Assembly: GCA_003353945.1 (NCBI GenBank)
Contig: PIVM01000029.1
Coordinates: forward strand, 1 to 47,610
Length of the DNA stretch: 47,610 bases
Direction of reading: 5' to 3'
Source of the DNA: Gammaproteobacteria bacterium
GTDB taxonomy: Bacteria; Pseudomonadota; Gammaproteobacteria; Pseudomonadales; PIVM01
Positions within the stretch are counted from its first letter, which is position 1. Every line of letters starts with the position of its first letter. Positions 10,167 to 19,467 of this stretch are shown here, in pieces. The notes under the pieces were generated by a model. It saw only the letters and a list, made by a program, of their open reading frames with translations, was not told where the DNA came from and did no database searches. The position numbers and the translations under genes were made by a program.

Positions 10167-10634
10167 TCAATCATCCGATAAATTTTGTGTTGTTTCACCG
10201 TTGGCCTCCCACTGCCTAAATGCTTCAATATCATTTTTAACGGCATCCCATGTCCACTTAATTAACGCAACGTCATCCAGCAAGCCTAAACCTGTAATAA
10301 AATCAGGAACAAGATCAACCACCATTGCAAAATAAATCAGGCAGGCAATCATCATCAGGAGGCTTTGCACTGGCACTTTTCGGTACCGCCCCTTAACATA
10401 AGCATTTAGCAATCGCAGGAAGCAATGCAGCATATCCCATACTTCCGACACTGCATCATATACACGCTGGCGTTGCATTTTAGTCTTCAGTTTTTGCGCT
10501 AGAACGCTGATCCGCTCCGGATTCGCCAGATATTCTTTTGCCTTGGTCAATGCAAGACGATAATAAATAGAGTGGTTAACAAGACTCACCGAATTAAACT
10601 CGCGCACTTTGTTAGTTGAGCAACCATTATACAA
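10167..10634 (-). CDS. YkvA-family (DUF1232) protein
   Basis: The 155-residue protein carries the DUF1232 core, seen as YFAMVVDLVPDFITGLGLLDD, which includes the D-x-x-P-D-F pattern of the family. The family is widespread and of unsettled function; members are small and often membrane-associated, and two hydrophobic stretches flank the motif here. Its stop codon is only 3 bp from the stop of the convergent membrane protein gene. The N-terminal 20 residues are poorly constrained, so a downstream start is possible. Confidence 0.8.
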   Translation of the reverse strand: MYNGCSTNKVREFNSVSLVNHSIYYRLALTKAKEYLANPERISVLAQKLKTKMQRQRVYDAVSEVWDMLHCFLRLLNAYVKGRYRKVPVQSLLMMIACLIYFAMVVDLVPDFITGLGLLDDVALIKWTWDAVKNDIEAFRQWEANGETTQNLSDD

Positions 10635-10803
10635 ATGCTCTGGAAAATACTTCTGCGAAGAAATATTTTGATATTGCGATTAATCATATTGTCAGCATCC
10701 AAATCCGTAAAGTGCCATGTCAAATTATTCACGAATTTTGCAGGACTAAGACTATCGACGAAAAACACATCCAGCTTATAATGCATCCCTACAGCACATC
10801 AAC

Positions 10804-12093
10804 ATGATCCCGCAAATGATTATACAATTACTTATGACCGGCTCTGAGCTAATGTCAGGGAATACCACTGATTCCAACTCCACCATGATATCTCAATCAT
10901 TGGCGACACTGGGTCTGACAGTTCATAAAAAAATAACAATTGGAGACAATCAGAATCAACTGATTGCCACAATCCAAGAAATGGCTACACATAGCGAATT
11001 GCTTATTGTGAACGGCGGTCTAGGTCCTACAGTTGATGACTTAACCGCACAATCTCTTGCGCTGGCAAGCGACTGCAAACTTGAACAAAATGAGCAAGCG
11101 CTCGCACATTTACAGTCTTGGTGTGAACAACGCGGTCTAAAACTCAATTCAGCCAATATGAAGCAGGCTATGCTGCCCATTGGCGTCGATATCGTACCCA
11201 ATAGTCGCGGTAGTGCTGTCGGCTTTAGCATGTACTGGCAAAAATGCCTGATTATTTGCACCCCTGGCGTGCCTAGTGAGCTGCGCACAATGCTATCAGA
11301 AGAAATTATTCCACTCATTGAATCCCGCCACCCCGACCATCCTAAAATTATCACAGAGCGATTTCAAACATTCGGTATCGGAGAATCCTCTCTGCAGCAG
11401 TTGATCAACGAACAATTACCGGACTGGCCAGACTCGATTGAGCTAGGTTTCCGCGCAGGCGCACCACAACTTGAAATAAAAATTCGTGCTGCCGAATCTG
11501 TACCGGCACAAGAAATAAGCAATTGGCGTAACCAGCTACAGCAATTACTAGGTGCTCATATTATTGGTAGTAACGATTGCCAGCTTGCACAATTGCTTAT
11601 CTATCTGTTACATGAGAAGAAAAAAACGATTACCACGGCTGAATCATGTACAGGAGGGAGAATTGCAACCATGTTGACAGAAGTCGCAGGCGCTTCGTCT
11701 GTTTTTGAAGCCGGATTTGTCACTTATTCTAATTCGATGAAAAACAAATTGCTCGGTGTTAAAGAGCAGTCCCTTCAAAACTACGGGGCCGTCAGCCAGC
11801 AAGTCGTCACTGACATGGCTTTAGGCGCCCTTAATATCAGCGGTGCCGATTACGTGGTAGCTGTTTCTGGCATCGCCGGCCCTGATGGAGGTACAGAACA
11901 AAAACCTGTAGGTAGTGTATGGCTGGCCTGGGGGACAAAAGAAAATTTGAAGTCCTATTTCTTCAGGTTTCGCTATGGCCGCAAATTGTTTCAAACAATG
12001 GTTTCTGCCGCAGCACTGGATCTTATTCGCCGCGAATTGCTGGAATGCAAGGATACACCCTACTATCTAAAAGAGAAAAAAGCCGCTACTTAA
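10804..12093 (+). CDS. cinA: CinA: MoaB-like domain plus nicotinamide-nucleotide amidase
   Basis: This is full-length CinA of 429 residues. The N-terminal MoaB/MogA-type domain shows LLMTGSELMSGNTTDSN and NGGLGPTVDD. The C-terminal PncC domain shows TTAESCTGGRIATML and VSGIAGPDGGTEQKPVGSV; this domain deamidates NMN in pyridine nucleotide recycling, and full-length CinA of other bacteria can also act on ADP-ribose. No recA follows it here. No strong Shine-Dalgarno precedes ATG 10804; in-frame ATG codons at 10816 and 10834 are alternatives. The upstream 169 bp show no clear promoter or LexA box. Confidence 0.93.
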   Translation: MIPQMIIQLLMTGSELMSGNTTDSNSTMISQSLATLGLTVHKKITIGDNQNQLIATIQEMATHSELLIVNGGLGPTVDDLTAQSLALASDCKLEQNEQALAHLQSWCEQRGLKLNSANMKQAMLPIGVDIVPNSRGSAVGFSMYWQKCLIICTPGVPSELRTMLSEEIIPLIESRHPDHPKIITERFQTFGIGESSLQQLINEQLPDWPDSIELGFRAGAPQLEIKIRAAESVPAQEISNWRNQLQQLLGAHIIGSNDCQLAQLLIYLLHEKKKTITTAESCTGGRIATMLTEVAGASSVFEAGFVTYSNSMKNKLLGVKEQSLQNYGAVSQQVVTDMALGALNISGADYVVAVSGIAGPDGGTEQKPVGSVWLAWGTKENLKSYFFRFRYGRKLFQTMVSAAALDLIRRELLECKDTPYYLKEKKAAT

Positions 12094-12149
12094 TAACAAT
12101 TCTATTAAACCAAACCAAGATGACACAAAATCACGTTATGCTAAATCCT

Positions 12150-13286
12150 TCAGTCGACCAGTTGGTCAAAAAGTTGTTGCCTTTGGTCTTTATCCAGTAC
12201 TTTGATAACACGATTAAACAGCGGTAACATTGTCAGTATTTGTGCAGTACCTTGAGCACTTTTCTCACCCTCCAACAACCCTACTAATTGTTCAAATTTT
12301 TCTTGTAATGCACTTATGTTAGAACGACGATCGTCCTCCTCAATTTTCAAAATGATAGATTGAGAGTCAGTATGTGAAGATAACTTTTGTATATCACAAA
12401 GAGTTGTCAATAATTCTTCCGCTGTGACACTTATTTTTCTACCAGGAACATACACCGCAGCCCTAATGGCAATCGGGATCAACTCCCCTTTCACCCGTAC
12501 TTTAAAATTTGCTGCACTATCACATACACGCTGAGCCAATTCCTTTACGGCTTCATGTTTTGCAGTTGGCAATGACAATGCAAACTGTGCAACACCAATC
12601 CTGGCAAGCGTGTCCTCCTTTCTAATTGCATTTTGTAAGATACTGGACAATTGATTTAATATGGCATCCATTCCTCGACGACCAATCTTCAGGAACAGGG
12701 TTTTGAAGTCATCTAACTCTAACAACATCAACGCGAGAGTTTCTTCATGTCTTAGCACAAAAGCCCAATCTTTTTCGATCTGCGCAATATAACCCTGTCG
12801 ATTGACTAGACCAGTGCTTTCGTCAAGATTAGAGCATTTCTTTAAGGCAGCAGCTCGTCTTTGATAACTGGCATGAGCTACAGCTCTTGCCTTTATATCT
12901 GTCGAATTAAATGGTTTGGTAATAAAATCAGTTGCACCTAAAGCAAAAGCCTTTTCTTTTGCTACTTCATCATTTTCCGCACCGGTGACAATAATCATCG
13001 GCAAATTTCTTATGCCTTCATCCTCATGCGTGCGTATCAACTCAAGCAGTTTATAGCCATCCATTTGCGGCATATCCAGATCACTGAAAATGACCTTAAT
13101 TTGGTCATTTTTCTGAATCATGTCCCAAGCCATCTCTCCATTTTCTGCAACCAACACTTCAAATTGCTTACCTAGCATCTTATGTGCTGATTTGCGTATT
13201 AACTTTGAGTCATCAACAACCAATAAGGTAGCCATTTCAGACTGTTCTTCACTATCTACCGCTTTCAGTTCTTTTTCACTTACCAC
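12150..13286 (-). CDS. Response regulator with degenerate GGDEF domain
   Basis: The 378-residue protein has an N-terminal receiver (TLLVVDDSKLIRKSAHKML; phospho-acceptor Asp in VIFSDLDMPQMDG; Lys in DFITKPFN) and a C-terminal diguanylate-cyclase fold. The region that should carry GGDEF reads RIGVAQFALSLP, so the active-site signature is lost and cyclase activity is unlikely; c-di-GMP or partner binding remains possible. The start is GTG with AGGA about 10 nt upstream. No cognate kinase is next to it; the hybrid kinase at 5.9-8.3 kb is the nearest. Confidence 0.88.
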   Translation of the reverse strand: MVSEKELKAVDSEEQSEMATLLVVDDSKLIRKSAHKMLGKQFEVLVAENGEMAWDMIQKNDQIKVIFSDLDMPQMDGYKLLELIRTHEDEGIRNLPMIIVTGAENDEVAKEKAFALGATDFITKPFNSTDIKARAVAHASYQRRAAALKKCSNLDESTGLVNRQGYIAQIEKDWAFVLRHEETLALMLLELDDFKTLFLKIGRRGMDAILNQLSSILQNAIRKEDTLARIGVAQFALSLPTAKHEAVKELAQRVCDSAANFKVRVKGELIPIAIRAAVYVPGRKISVTAEELLTTLCDIQKLSSHTDSQSIILKIEEDDRRSNISALQEKFEQLVGLLEGEKSAQGTAQILTMLPLFNRVIKVLDKDQRQQLFDQLVD

Positions 13287-13655
13287 GAAGGATTTCCTAC
13301 ATCACAGATTGAGTATTTCTTACGTAGTAATAAGTATATTGGAAAAAAGCAATGGCAACAGTATTGATCTGCACTTAAAGCCCCAGAAATAATTAATTTT
13401 CCATTTAGATTCTTAAACATACTTTCTAACCGAGCCCAAATGGATACCAATATTGATATATATCCATTTGAACAACAAAACTTAGGGAGGAGTAGAACGT
13501 CAGCATAAATTGGGATATTTATTATTTTCGCTGCTCGTAATACAGGTAAGTTAGATATAATTTTAATGTTTTTAATTAATCCGCTCTCATTGAAATCCCA
13601 AGTAAATTACGCTATTAATACAGGGATGTTCACAAAGTAAACACCGAGATAATGT
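13287..13655. other. Intergenic region with a long palindrome
   Basis: This AT-rich stretch between two divergent genes holds a perfect 10-bp inverted repeat, CAAATGGATA (13437-13446) with TATCCATTTG (13461-13470), around a 14-bp centre. It also contains TTGATATATATCCA, one base away from an FNR-type half arrangement. No RNA gene was recognised. Confidence 0.5.
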
Positions 13656-13958
13656 ATGGAAGATGGCATTTTTGTTGATCGACGCGATAATAATGACCGT
13701 CGTCACCACAACACAAAAATCAACAGCTCACAAAGTGGTTGTCGACGCCAAGCTGACCGCAGGGGGAACAATGGCGAATTTTGCAGTCAGCCATGGTGGC
13801 TGAAAACTAATTATGTAGAACATATAGCATCACCCAAATTGTTATTGTTTCAAAGTAAAACACAGGGAGAAAACACCAAAAAGAACTGTAGGTCACTCAC
13901 CAATTCAGTTGATAAGACAGATAAATCCGACTCAAACAGTCATCCCAAAAGCGCGTAA
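13656..13958 (+). CDS. Small DRR-rich hypothetical protein
   Basis: The 100-residue product starts MEDGIFVDRRDNNDRR, continues with CRRQADRRG, and then QPWWLKTNYV. Spaced D-R-R motifs followed by a WWL-x-x-NYV segment look like a conserved N-terminal half of a small gammaproteobacterial protein, while the Ser/Lys/Asn-rich last 45 residues look disordered. No signal peptide or membrane helix is present. The ribosome-binding site is weak. I do not know a function; the patterned basic motif is the main reason to accept it as a gene. Confidence 0.5.
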   Translation: MEDGIFVDRRDNNDRRHHNTKINSSQSGCRRQADRRGNNGEFCSQPWWLKTNYVEHIASPKLLLFQSKTQGENTKKNCRSLTNSVDKTDKSDSNSHPKSA

Positions 13959-14281
13959 TTAAGCACGTTGTCATTTTTCACCCTGATTAGCTCCATACTG
14001 CTAGACAAATACCTGATACTGAAAAAATCTGCGTATATGCACCCTTACAAGTCTTAATTAGCAGTGAAATACGGGGCGGCAATCATAGACTCATTCGTAA
14101 TATTGCAACTTGATTTATAGCTTGTTTTGATATATGATGCTCCAACCTGCTGTTTTTATTCGTGAAATTAATTCAGCTTACTACACGAAGTATGACTACA
14201 AAGAAAAAGCCTTTGTTGCCTGAATATTCAGGAATAGTAGAATAAAAAATAACAATTCTAATAAATAAACGGACCGAGCTA
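13959..14281. other. Leader and promoter region of the lipoprotein gene
   Basis: The 323 bp hold a promoter at 14110-14138 and a transcribed leader of about 137 nt. No other gene is visible. Confidence 0.5.
14110..14138 (+). promoter_or_regulatory. Candidate sigma-70 promoter of the Ig-like lipoprotein gene
   Basis: TTGATT (14110-14115) and TATGAT (14133-14138) have the ideal 17-bp spacing. Confidence 0.5.
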
Positions 14282-15301
14282 ATGAATAAAATCCTATTCT
14301 TTTCTGTTTTGTTTGCGTTTGTTGCCGGCTGTGGCGGTAGCTCCAGTGGTGGATCCAGTGATCCTGGTGTAAATACCAGCTCCTCAGAAAGCATCGAAAT
14401 CGAACAAGTTGAAGGCTTTTCAGATAGAAAGTGCGGTACCGCCCGCTATAAACTGAAATACCATCGAAAAGACGGTAAAACACTGGATGTTACAAGTAAT
14501 AAATTGGATTCGGCATGGTCAAGCAGCAACCCCGATGTCGCTGAATTCGTTGGCTCCCCAGACCCGTTTCACAAGAACCTGCTAGTGAAGAGCGAAGGTA
14601 AGACGACTATTACTGCGAGATTCCGAACGATGTCAGACAGCATCGAAATGGATATCAAACCTGGCATTGCGATAGAAAGTTTAGAACTTATTGCCGAAAC
14701 TGATAATTATCCAGTCTGTTACCCGATTAAACCAAAGGTTTACGCAACTTACACGGACGATACCGAACCCGTGAATATCAGTAACTGTGCGACATTGAAA
14801 TCGCTTGATTCAGATGATGATGACGGCATTGATGTCAAAATCTTCCCTGATGGCACTGTTATGGCAACTGAAGCGGGAGTAACCACCAATTTTCAAGCAA
14901 GTGTTGACGACGTGGTCAGCCCTCCTCAATCCGTGATAATTACTGAAAGCGAATTTACGGGCTTAACAGTGCTTCCTTCCGAAAAAACACTTAAACCAGG
15001 CTGGCAGGTTCCCTTGACTGCGACAGCCAAGTACGCCAATCGGTCTGATAAAAATATTAGCAGATACATCGACTGGAAAAGCAGTTCTTCCTCGGTTGTT
15101 GACATCGATTTTAACTTTTGGGCCAAAGACCCTGTGGTAGCGGTCGCAAACCCAGACAACTCGGGTATAGCCGAAATCACAGCTTCCTGTGGTGAACTTA
15201 GTGGTACCGCCAACATCACCTCTGACCCAAGTCAAAATGTGCTTGAATTGTTGGTGAAAGAGGCTGATTGGGCTGTGTTAAACAGGTTGTTTGGCGATTA
15301 G
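14282..15301 (+). CDS. Lipoprotein with bacterial Ig-like (Big2-type) repeats
   Basis: The 339-residue protein has a lipoprotein signal peptide with lipobox FVAGC (Cys at residue 17), followed by a Gly/Ser-rich linker, as in many outer-membrane lipoproteins. The rest is beta-rich: segments such as SSNPDVAEFVG with EGKTTITARF, and SSSSVVDIDF with SGIAEITASCG, follow the pattern of Big2 domains, about three copies. Such domains are usually adhesive or structural. A paired Cys in each domain could form disulfides. The gene has its own promoter and terminator and so appears monocistronic. Confidence 0.75.
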   Translation: MNKILFFSVLFAFVAGCGGSSSGGSSDPGVNTSSSESIEIEQVEGFSDRKCGTARYKLKYHRKDGKTLDVTSNKLDSAWSSSNPDVAEFVGSPDPFHKNLLVKSEGKTTITARFRTMSDSIEMDIKPGIAIESLELIAETDNYPVCYPIKPKVYATYTDDTEPVNISNCATLKSLDSDDDDGIDVKIFPDGTVMATEAGVTTNFQASVDDVVSPPQSVIITESEFTGLTVLPSEKTLKPGWQVPLTATAKYANRSDKNISRYIDWKSSSSSVVDIDFNFWAKDPVVAVANPDNSGIAEITASCGELSGTANITSDPSQNVLELLVKEADWAVLNRLFGD

Positions 15302-15325
15302 TCCAGCCAGGCATAAGGCATCATT

Positions 15326-15356
15326 AAAAAAACACGCTTACCCAGCGTGTTTTTTT
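15326..15356. terminator. Bidirectional terminator between the lipoprotein gene and pilZ
   Basis: A 13-bp stem (15326-15338 with 15344-15356) with loop TACCC has A and T runs on both sides, so it can stop the convergent transcripts from each strand. Confidence 0.9.
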
Positions 15357-15380
15357 GTTACTCTCAACATGATTGTCAAG

Positions 15381-15731
15381 TTACATCGTATGTGTCGGCC
15401 GATCCGATTCCAGTGAACCTGCCAAATAGGCTTCTATTTTTTTACTGGCCGTATCATCCTGATCGCTAAATTGCACACCTATACCGGCCGCTCGATTCCC
15501 CTGAGCCCCCTTGGGCGTTAACCACACAACTTTTCCGGCAACGGGTATTTTTTCCGATTCATCCATCAGATTCAGCAACATAAATACTTCGTCACCTAAT
15601 TTGTAGGGTTTATTCGTAGGAATAAATAAACCACCATTTTGAAGAAATGGCATATAGGCGGCGTATAGTACGGCTTTATCTTTGATTGTCAGCGATAGAA
15701 TTCCGTTTCTGGCACCGGCTTGAGCATTCAT
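15381..15731 (-). CDS. pilZ: Type IV pilus protein PilZ
   Basis: The 116-residue PilZ-domain protein resembles the founding PilZ of type IV pilus biogenesis: NGILSLTIKDKAVLYAAYMPFLQNGG (split here by position: residues 9-34), PTNKPYKLGDEVFMLL, and VAGKVVWLTPKGAQGNRAAG. The N-terminal RxxxR c-di-GMP-binding motif of other PilZ domains is absent, as in the founding member, which acts through protein contacts. It is the last gene of the conserved holB-pilZ run, 90 bp after holB. Confidence 0.9.
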   Translation of the reverse strand: MNAQAGARNGILSLTIKDKAVLYAAYMPFLQNGGLFIPTNKPYKLGDEVFMLLNLMDESEKIPVAGKVVWLTPKGAQGNRAAGIGVQFSDQDDTASKKIEAYLAGSLESDRPTHTM

Positions 15732-15821
15732 ATTCTCTCACTTAACAGTTTTAAATCGCTTAATAATATTTCGGAATATAACTCACAGTTATAATCAAGC
15801 AATATTCAGTATAGCAGCTCG

Positions 15822-16838
15822 TTATCGACCCCGACTCCAAATAAACCATTGGATCAACATATTCTCCAACAGTAGTTGTTTATTGGGATTGGCACTACTC
15901 TGTAACTGTCGAATGGCTCTATCTATTTCATCATTCAAGCCAAACAAACCCCTATAGTCACCTCTCTGCTGGCACCACTGATAAAACAACAACTGCTCTC
16001 TATCAATGAGTCGGGTTTCCTCAGAGGAAGTCATCCACATAATCACATCCTGCACCCACTGACTCAACCAGTGAAGCAATAGGGATACATCCTCCTTGGC
16101 CCACTTCGCCATCAATGCACTTAGAGATATTTCCTGTTTAAGATATGCCTGCAATTCTTTGGCAAAGGCCACACGAAGTGAAAGCTGCTCGCCTTCCGCC
16201 ATCTGTAAAGCAAGTAAAGGTCGGTTTTCTGCCAACCTGAATAGATGATCCAGTTGCAACTGCGGCACTTTGTCATCCAGCCAACCATCCAATTTTTCTC
16301 TTGAAGGTGTTTTTATGATCACAGTCTGGCAACGTGATTTAATTGTGGGTAGCAATCTGCCCGGCTGATGGCTAATCAACAGCAGCAGGGTGTGAGGAGT
16401 CGGTTCTTCAAGACTTTTCAATAAGGCATTGGCCGCATTATTGTTCATTGCTTCCGCAGGCGAAATAAGGATGATGCGGTATCCACCTTGCTGTGTCGTT
16501 TTTGTAACAAAATCAGCCAATTGTCGAATTTGTTCAATTTTAATTAACTGGCTTCCTTCCGAAGGTATCACCATCAACAAATCCGGGTGTGTACCAGCCG
16601 CAAGCAACTGGCAACTACGACATTGGCCACAACTAAATCCATTCTGCAGATCTTCACATAAAAGCGCATAAGCAAAAGCTTCACACAAATGCTGCTTACC
16701 AATGCCTCTAGGCCCACAGGCCATTAATGCATGTGGCAATCGCTGTTGTTGCCATAAGTTTTGTAGCGTTTCCCATTGTTCCTGTTGCCATACAAAAGGT
16801 TTTTTTTGGGAAGAATTAGCGATAGAGGTGTTATTCAC
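15822..16838 (-). CDS. holB: DNA polymerase III delta-prime subunit
   Basis: HolB is part of the clamp loader. The 338 residues contain the P-loop-like ACGPRGIGKQHL near residue 42, the zinc module formed by the Cys in CEDLQ, SCGQCRSC, and the SRC motif in TIKSRCQT. The start overlaps the end of tmk by 8 bp, a widely conserved gene pair. Confidence 0.95.
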   Translation of the reverse strand: MNNTSIANSSQKKPFVWQQEQWETLQNLWQQQRLPHALMACGPRGIGKQHLCEAFAYALLCEDLQNGFSCGQCRSCQLLAAGTHPDLLMVIPSEGSQLIKIEQIRQLADFVTKTTQQGGYRIILISPAEAMNNNAANALLKSLEEPTPHTLLLLISHQPGRLLPTIKSRCQTVIIKTPSREKLDGWLDDKVPQLQLDHLFRLAENRPLLALQMAEGEQLSLRVAFAKELQAYLKQEISLSALMAKWAKEDVSLLLHWLSQWVQDVIMWMTSSEETRLIDREQLLFYQWCQQRGDYRGLFGLNDEIDRAIRQLQSSANPNKQLLLENMLIQWFIWSRGR

Positions 16839-17472
16839 GTAGTCGATTCTCAGCTATCAGTTCGTCCAAGGCATGCTTGAGCTGCTCCTGAACCCCGTCA
16901 AGCGAAACAGACGCATCAATCACTCTGTAGTTGTCAGGGCTATTCTCTGATCTTACCAAGTAACAGTTACGCACACGTTCATAGAAATCCAATTTCTCAG
17001 ACTCAAACCGATCTAATTCCCCTCGCTTAACGGCTCTTTCCATTCCAAGCCTGACGGGAACATCCAACAACAAAACACGGTCTGGTCGCAAACTTCCTTG
17101 CACCACCGTTTCCAACAAAGCAATTTTTTTCATATCAACGCCTCTACCACCTCCTTGATAAGCAAAGGTAGCATCGGTAAACCGGTCACAGACAAACCAC
17201 ACTCCCCCTTCAAGTGCTGGCAGTATTCTTTGTTGAAGATGCTGGGATCTTGCCGCAAACATGAGCAAAAGCTCTGCCATCTCCGAAACCGGTTCGTCAC
17301 GATTTGACAATAACAACTCCCGTATTTCTTCGGCAAATGGCGTCCCGCCCGGCTCCCTTGAAGCCTCTACAGTGATACCCTGCCGCTCTAGATAGCTAAC
17401 AACGTAATTCATATTGGTCGTCTTACCGCAACCCTCTGCACCTTCAACTGTAATAAACACCCCCCTCTTCAT
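16831..17472 (-). CDS. tmk: Thymidylate kinase
   Basis: It phosphorylates dTMP to dTDP. The P-loop FITVEGAEGCGKTT is at the N-terminus; the DR(F/Y) motif is CDRFTDATFAYQGGGRG; the lid region is FESEKLDFYERV. The ATG at 17470-17472 (MKRGVFITVEG) is preferred; an in-frame TTG 21 bp upstream precedes the Shine-Dalgarno GAGGA and so cannot be the start. The product is 213 residues. It lies 24 bp after mltG. Confidence 0.95.
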   Translation of the reverse strand: MKRGVFITVEGAEGCGKTTNMNYVVSYLERQGITVEASREPGGTPFAEEIRELLLSNRDEPVSEMAELLLMFAARSQHLQQRILPALEGGVWFVCDRFTDATFAYQGGGRGVDMKKIALLETVVQGSLRPDRVLLLDVPVRLGMERAVKRGELDRFESEKLDFYERVRNCYLVRSENSPDNYRVIDASVSLDGVQEQLKHALDELIAENRLRE

Positions 17473-17496
17473 TGGCTTGTATTTTCCTCGCAAGTA

Positions 17497-18540
17497 TTAT
17501 GGTTTTTTCTCTGGCGTTGATCGGTAATTGTTGGCCCTGCGATGCACCTGAAAGCGCTTCACCGCCTTATTGTGCTCTGTAATAGTAGCTGAAAAATAAT
17601 GGCTACCATCACCCCTGGCAACAAAATAATAACTGTTCCCCTCTGCCGGATGAAGCACTGCGTGAATTGCTTCTCGCCCAGGCAATGCGATGGGTGTAGG
17701 CGGCAAGCCGTTAATTCTATAGGTATTATACGGCGTATATTGTTTCAAATGCTTTCGTGTCAGATTACCCTTGTATTGATCCCCCAGCCCATAAATGACC
17801 GTTGGATCCGTTTGCAAGCGCATATTTTTTTTCAGGCGGCGAATAAATACACCGGCAATCTGCTGGCGCTCATTGGCTACCGCTGTTTCTTTTTCCACTA
17901 TAGAGGCCAATACCAACGCCTCGTAGGGCGTTTTGAATGGCAGGCCTTTCGCGCGCCCTTGCCATTCAACATCCAACACAGACATCATTTTCACATTGGC
18001 CATTTTTAAAATATCAATATCACTCATTCCCTTATGATATTGATAGGTGCTAGGGAAAAACAAACCTTCTGGATTTTCTTTTGCCGCCTTTAGTTGTAGT
18101 GTTTCAAAAACAGTTTTCGGGCTGCTATTTGTAATCTTTTTTTCTAATTTGTCTTCCGCCTGCAAATGCTGAATCAGTTGCCGGTAATGCCAACCTTCGG
18201 GAAAAGTAATCGAATATTGGATAATCTTCCCCGCTTCGAATAACTGAATTAAGGAAAAAGGTGTCATCGACGGTTCCAATAGATATTCACCAGGCAAAAT
18301 GCGATTTCCTCTACCCGTCAGCTTTGCATACAACAGCAATATGCGCGGATCTTCAATTACCTTTCTCTGCGCGAGATCCTTGACAGTGGCAGTTAATGAA
18401 CTGCCCCGCTCTAATTCATAGATCAATCCCTCAGAGGCTATCGGCAAAGTTGAATGTAGTGAGCGCACGATGATTTGATACCCAAACAAAGTGGCGCACA
18501 AACCTATAACAAACAATCCGATAAAAAGACGTTTACACAT
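17497..18540 (-). CDS. mltG: Endolytic murein transglycosylase MltG
   Basis: This YceG-family enzyme cleaves nascent peptidoglycan and probably terminates glycan strands. The 347 residues have one N-terminal membrane helix (about 5-25), a LysM-like subdomain, and the catalytic domain with Glu in ASIVEKETAVANER, QTDPTVIYGLG, LPPTPIALPG and the C-terminal SHYFSATITEHN. Its start overlaps pabC by 8 bp. Confidence 0.95.
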   Translation of the reverse strand: MCKRLFIGLFVIGLCATLFGYQIIVRSLHSTLPIASEGLIYELERGSSLTATVKDLAQRKVIEDPRILLLYAKLTGRGNRILPGEYLLEPSMTPFSLIQLFEAGKIIQYSITFPEGWHYRQLIQHLQAEDKLEKKITNSSPKTVFETLQLKAAKENPEGLFFPSTYQYHKGMSDIDILKMANVKMMSVLDVEWQGRAKGLPFKTPYEALVLASIVEKETAVANERQQIAGVFIRRLKKNMRLQTDPTVIYGLGDQYKGNLTRKHLKQYTPYNTYRINGLPPTPIALPGREAIHAVLHPAEGNSYYFVARGDGSHYFSATITEHNKAVKRFQVHRRANNYRSTPEKKP

Positions 18541-19390
18541 GGTGGCTTCTACCCCAGGCTTGCAATAGCTGCTCAGTAACAGGGCCCTTCATCCACTTAG
18601 TTGCTCCACACTCAATAACGGGCACAACACCAATAATACTGTTGGTTAAAAACACTTCCTCGGCATCCTCAAGCATGGACCAATGAACCTGCGTTTCTTT
18701 TATCGATAATCCTTCAACAGGCGCTAAATGGTCAATGATGTGCTTTCGCATAACGCCTGCCACGCCTGCACTGGTCAGCCTTGGGGTGTGCAATTGCTGC
18801 TTTCCATCAACAAAGAACAAGTTGCTCATAGTCCCTTCAATAATCAATCCGTTATTATCTTGCATTAAACCTTCAAAGATATCAGCATCGTCCCACTCTG
18901 CGCGAGCCATCACATTTTCCAATCGATTCAGATGCTTTAAGCCGGCTAAGATTACAGAAGAGCTAACGGTAGTCGTACAACGCCTAATGCTGACACCCTT
19001 TTTATATAACACTGCAGGAACATCTGGAAAACCGCTGGCTATGATAATTCTGCTGGCAGCACCACAAGCGCTCGTTCCATAACCTCTATGCCCGACGCCT
19101 CGCGTTACAATCACCTTGATTACCGCTGCGCTCACAGCCTGATGCTTTAAGTATTGGACACATTGTTCAATATCACCATCAAGTTGTTGCTCTTCAAAAA
19201 AGATATGCAAACGATCGCATCCCGACCTTAAACGACGACGGTGCTGACTAATAAGTTCACATTTTCCATTGCGGTAAGCGATTGTTTCAAACAAACCGTC
19301 ACCATAGAGTAGACCACGATCTTGCACAGAGAGTTGATCGGTGGTTTCACCATTGACAAGAACAAAAGAGAATTCCTCAGCGTTTGGCAC
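18533..19390 (-). CDS. pabC: Aminodeoxychorismate lyase
   Basis: This PLP-dependent class IV aminotransferase-fold enzyme releases pyruvate from aminodeoxychorismate to give p-aminobenzoate for folate. The 285 residues show QDRGLLYGDGLFETIAY, the PLP-Lys region LAGLKHLNRLENV, and the cofactor-phosphate region EGTMSNLFFV. The distinction from D-amino acid or branched-chain transaminases rests on its conserved place between fabF and mltG. Confidence 0.93.
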   Translation of the reverse strand: MPNAEEFSFVLVNGETTDQLSVQDRGLLYGDGLFETIAYRNGKCELISQHRRRLRSGCDRLHIFFEEQQLDGDIEQCVQYLKHQAVSAAVIKVIVTRGVGHRGYGTSACGAASRIIIASGFPDVPAVLYKKGVSIRRCTTTVSSSVILAGLKHLNRLENVMARAEWDDADIFEGLMQDNNGLIIEGTMSNLFFVDGKQQLHTPRLTSAGVAGVMRKHIIDHLAPVEGLSIKETQVHWSMLEDAEEVFLTNSIIGVVPVIECGATKWMKGPVTEQLLQAWGRSHHV

Positions 19391-19467
19391 AAGTTCACCT
19401 GCTGAAGAAAATCAGGGCCGCGTAATACTGATACCGGTACTGATCCCAATACCGACCCATTTTAGAT

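Noticed and set aside
13453-13466. FNR/ANR box before the response regulator
   Set aside because: The second half-site is ATCCA rather than ATCAA, and no promoter fits the spacing; the larger palindrome is the better description.
13460-13472. 13-base sequence ATATCCATTTGAA shared with 37881-37893, both near GGDEF genes
   Set aside because: Matches of this length are expected by chance in an AT-rich window of this size.
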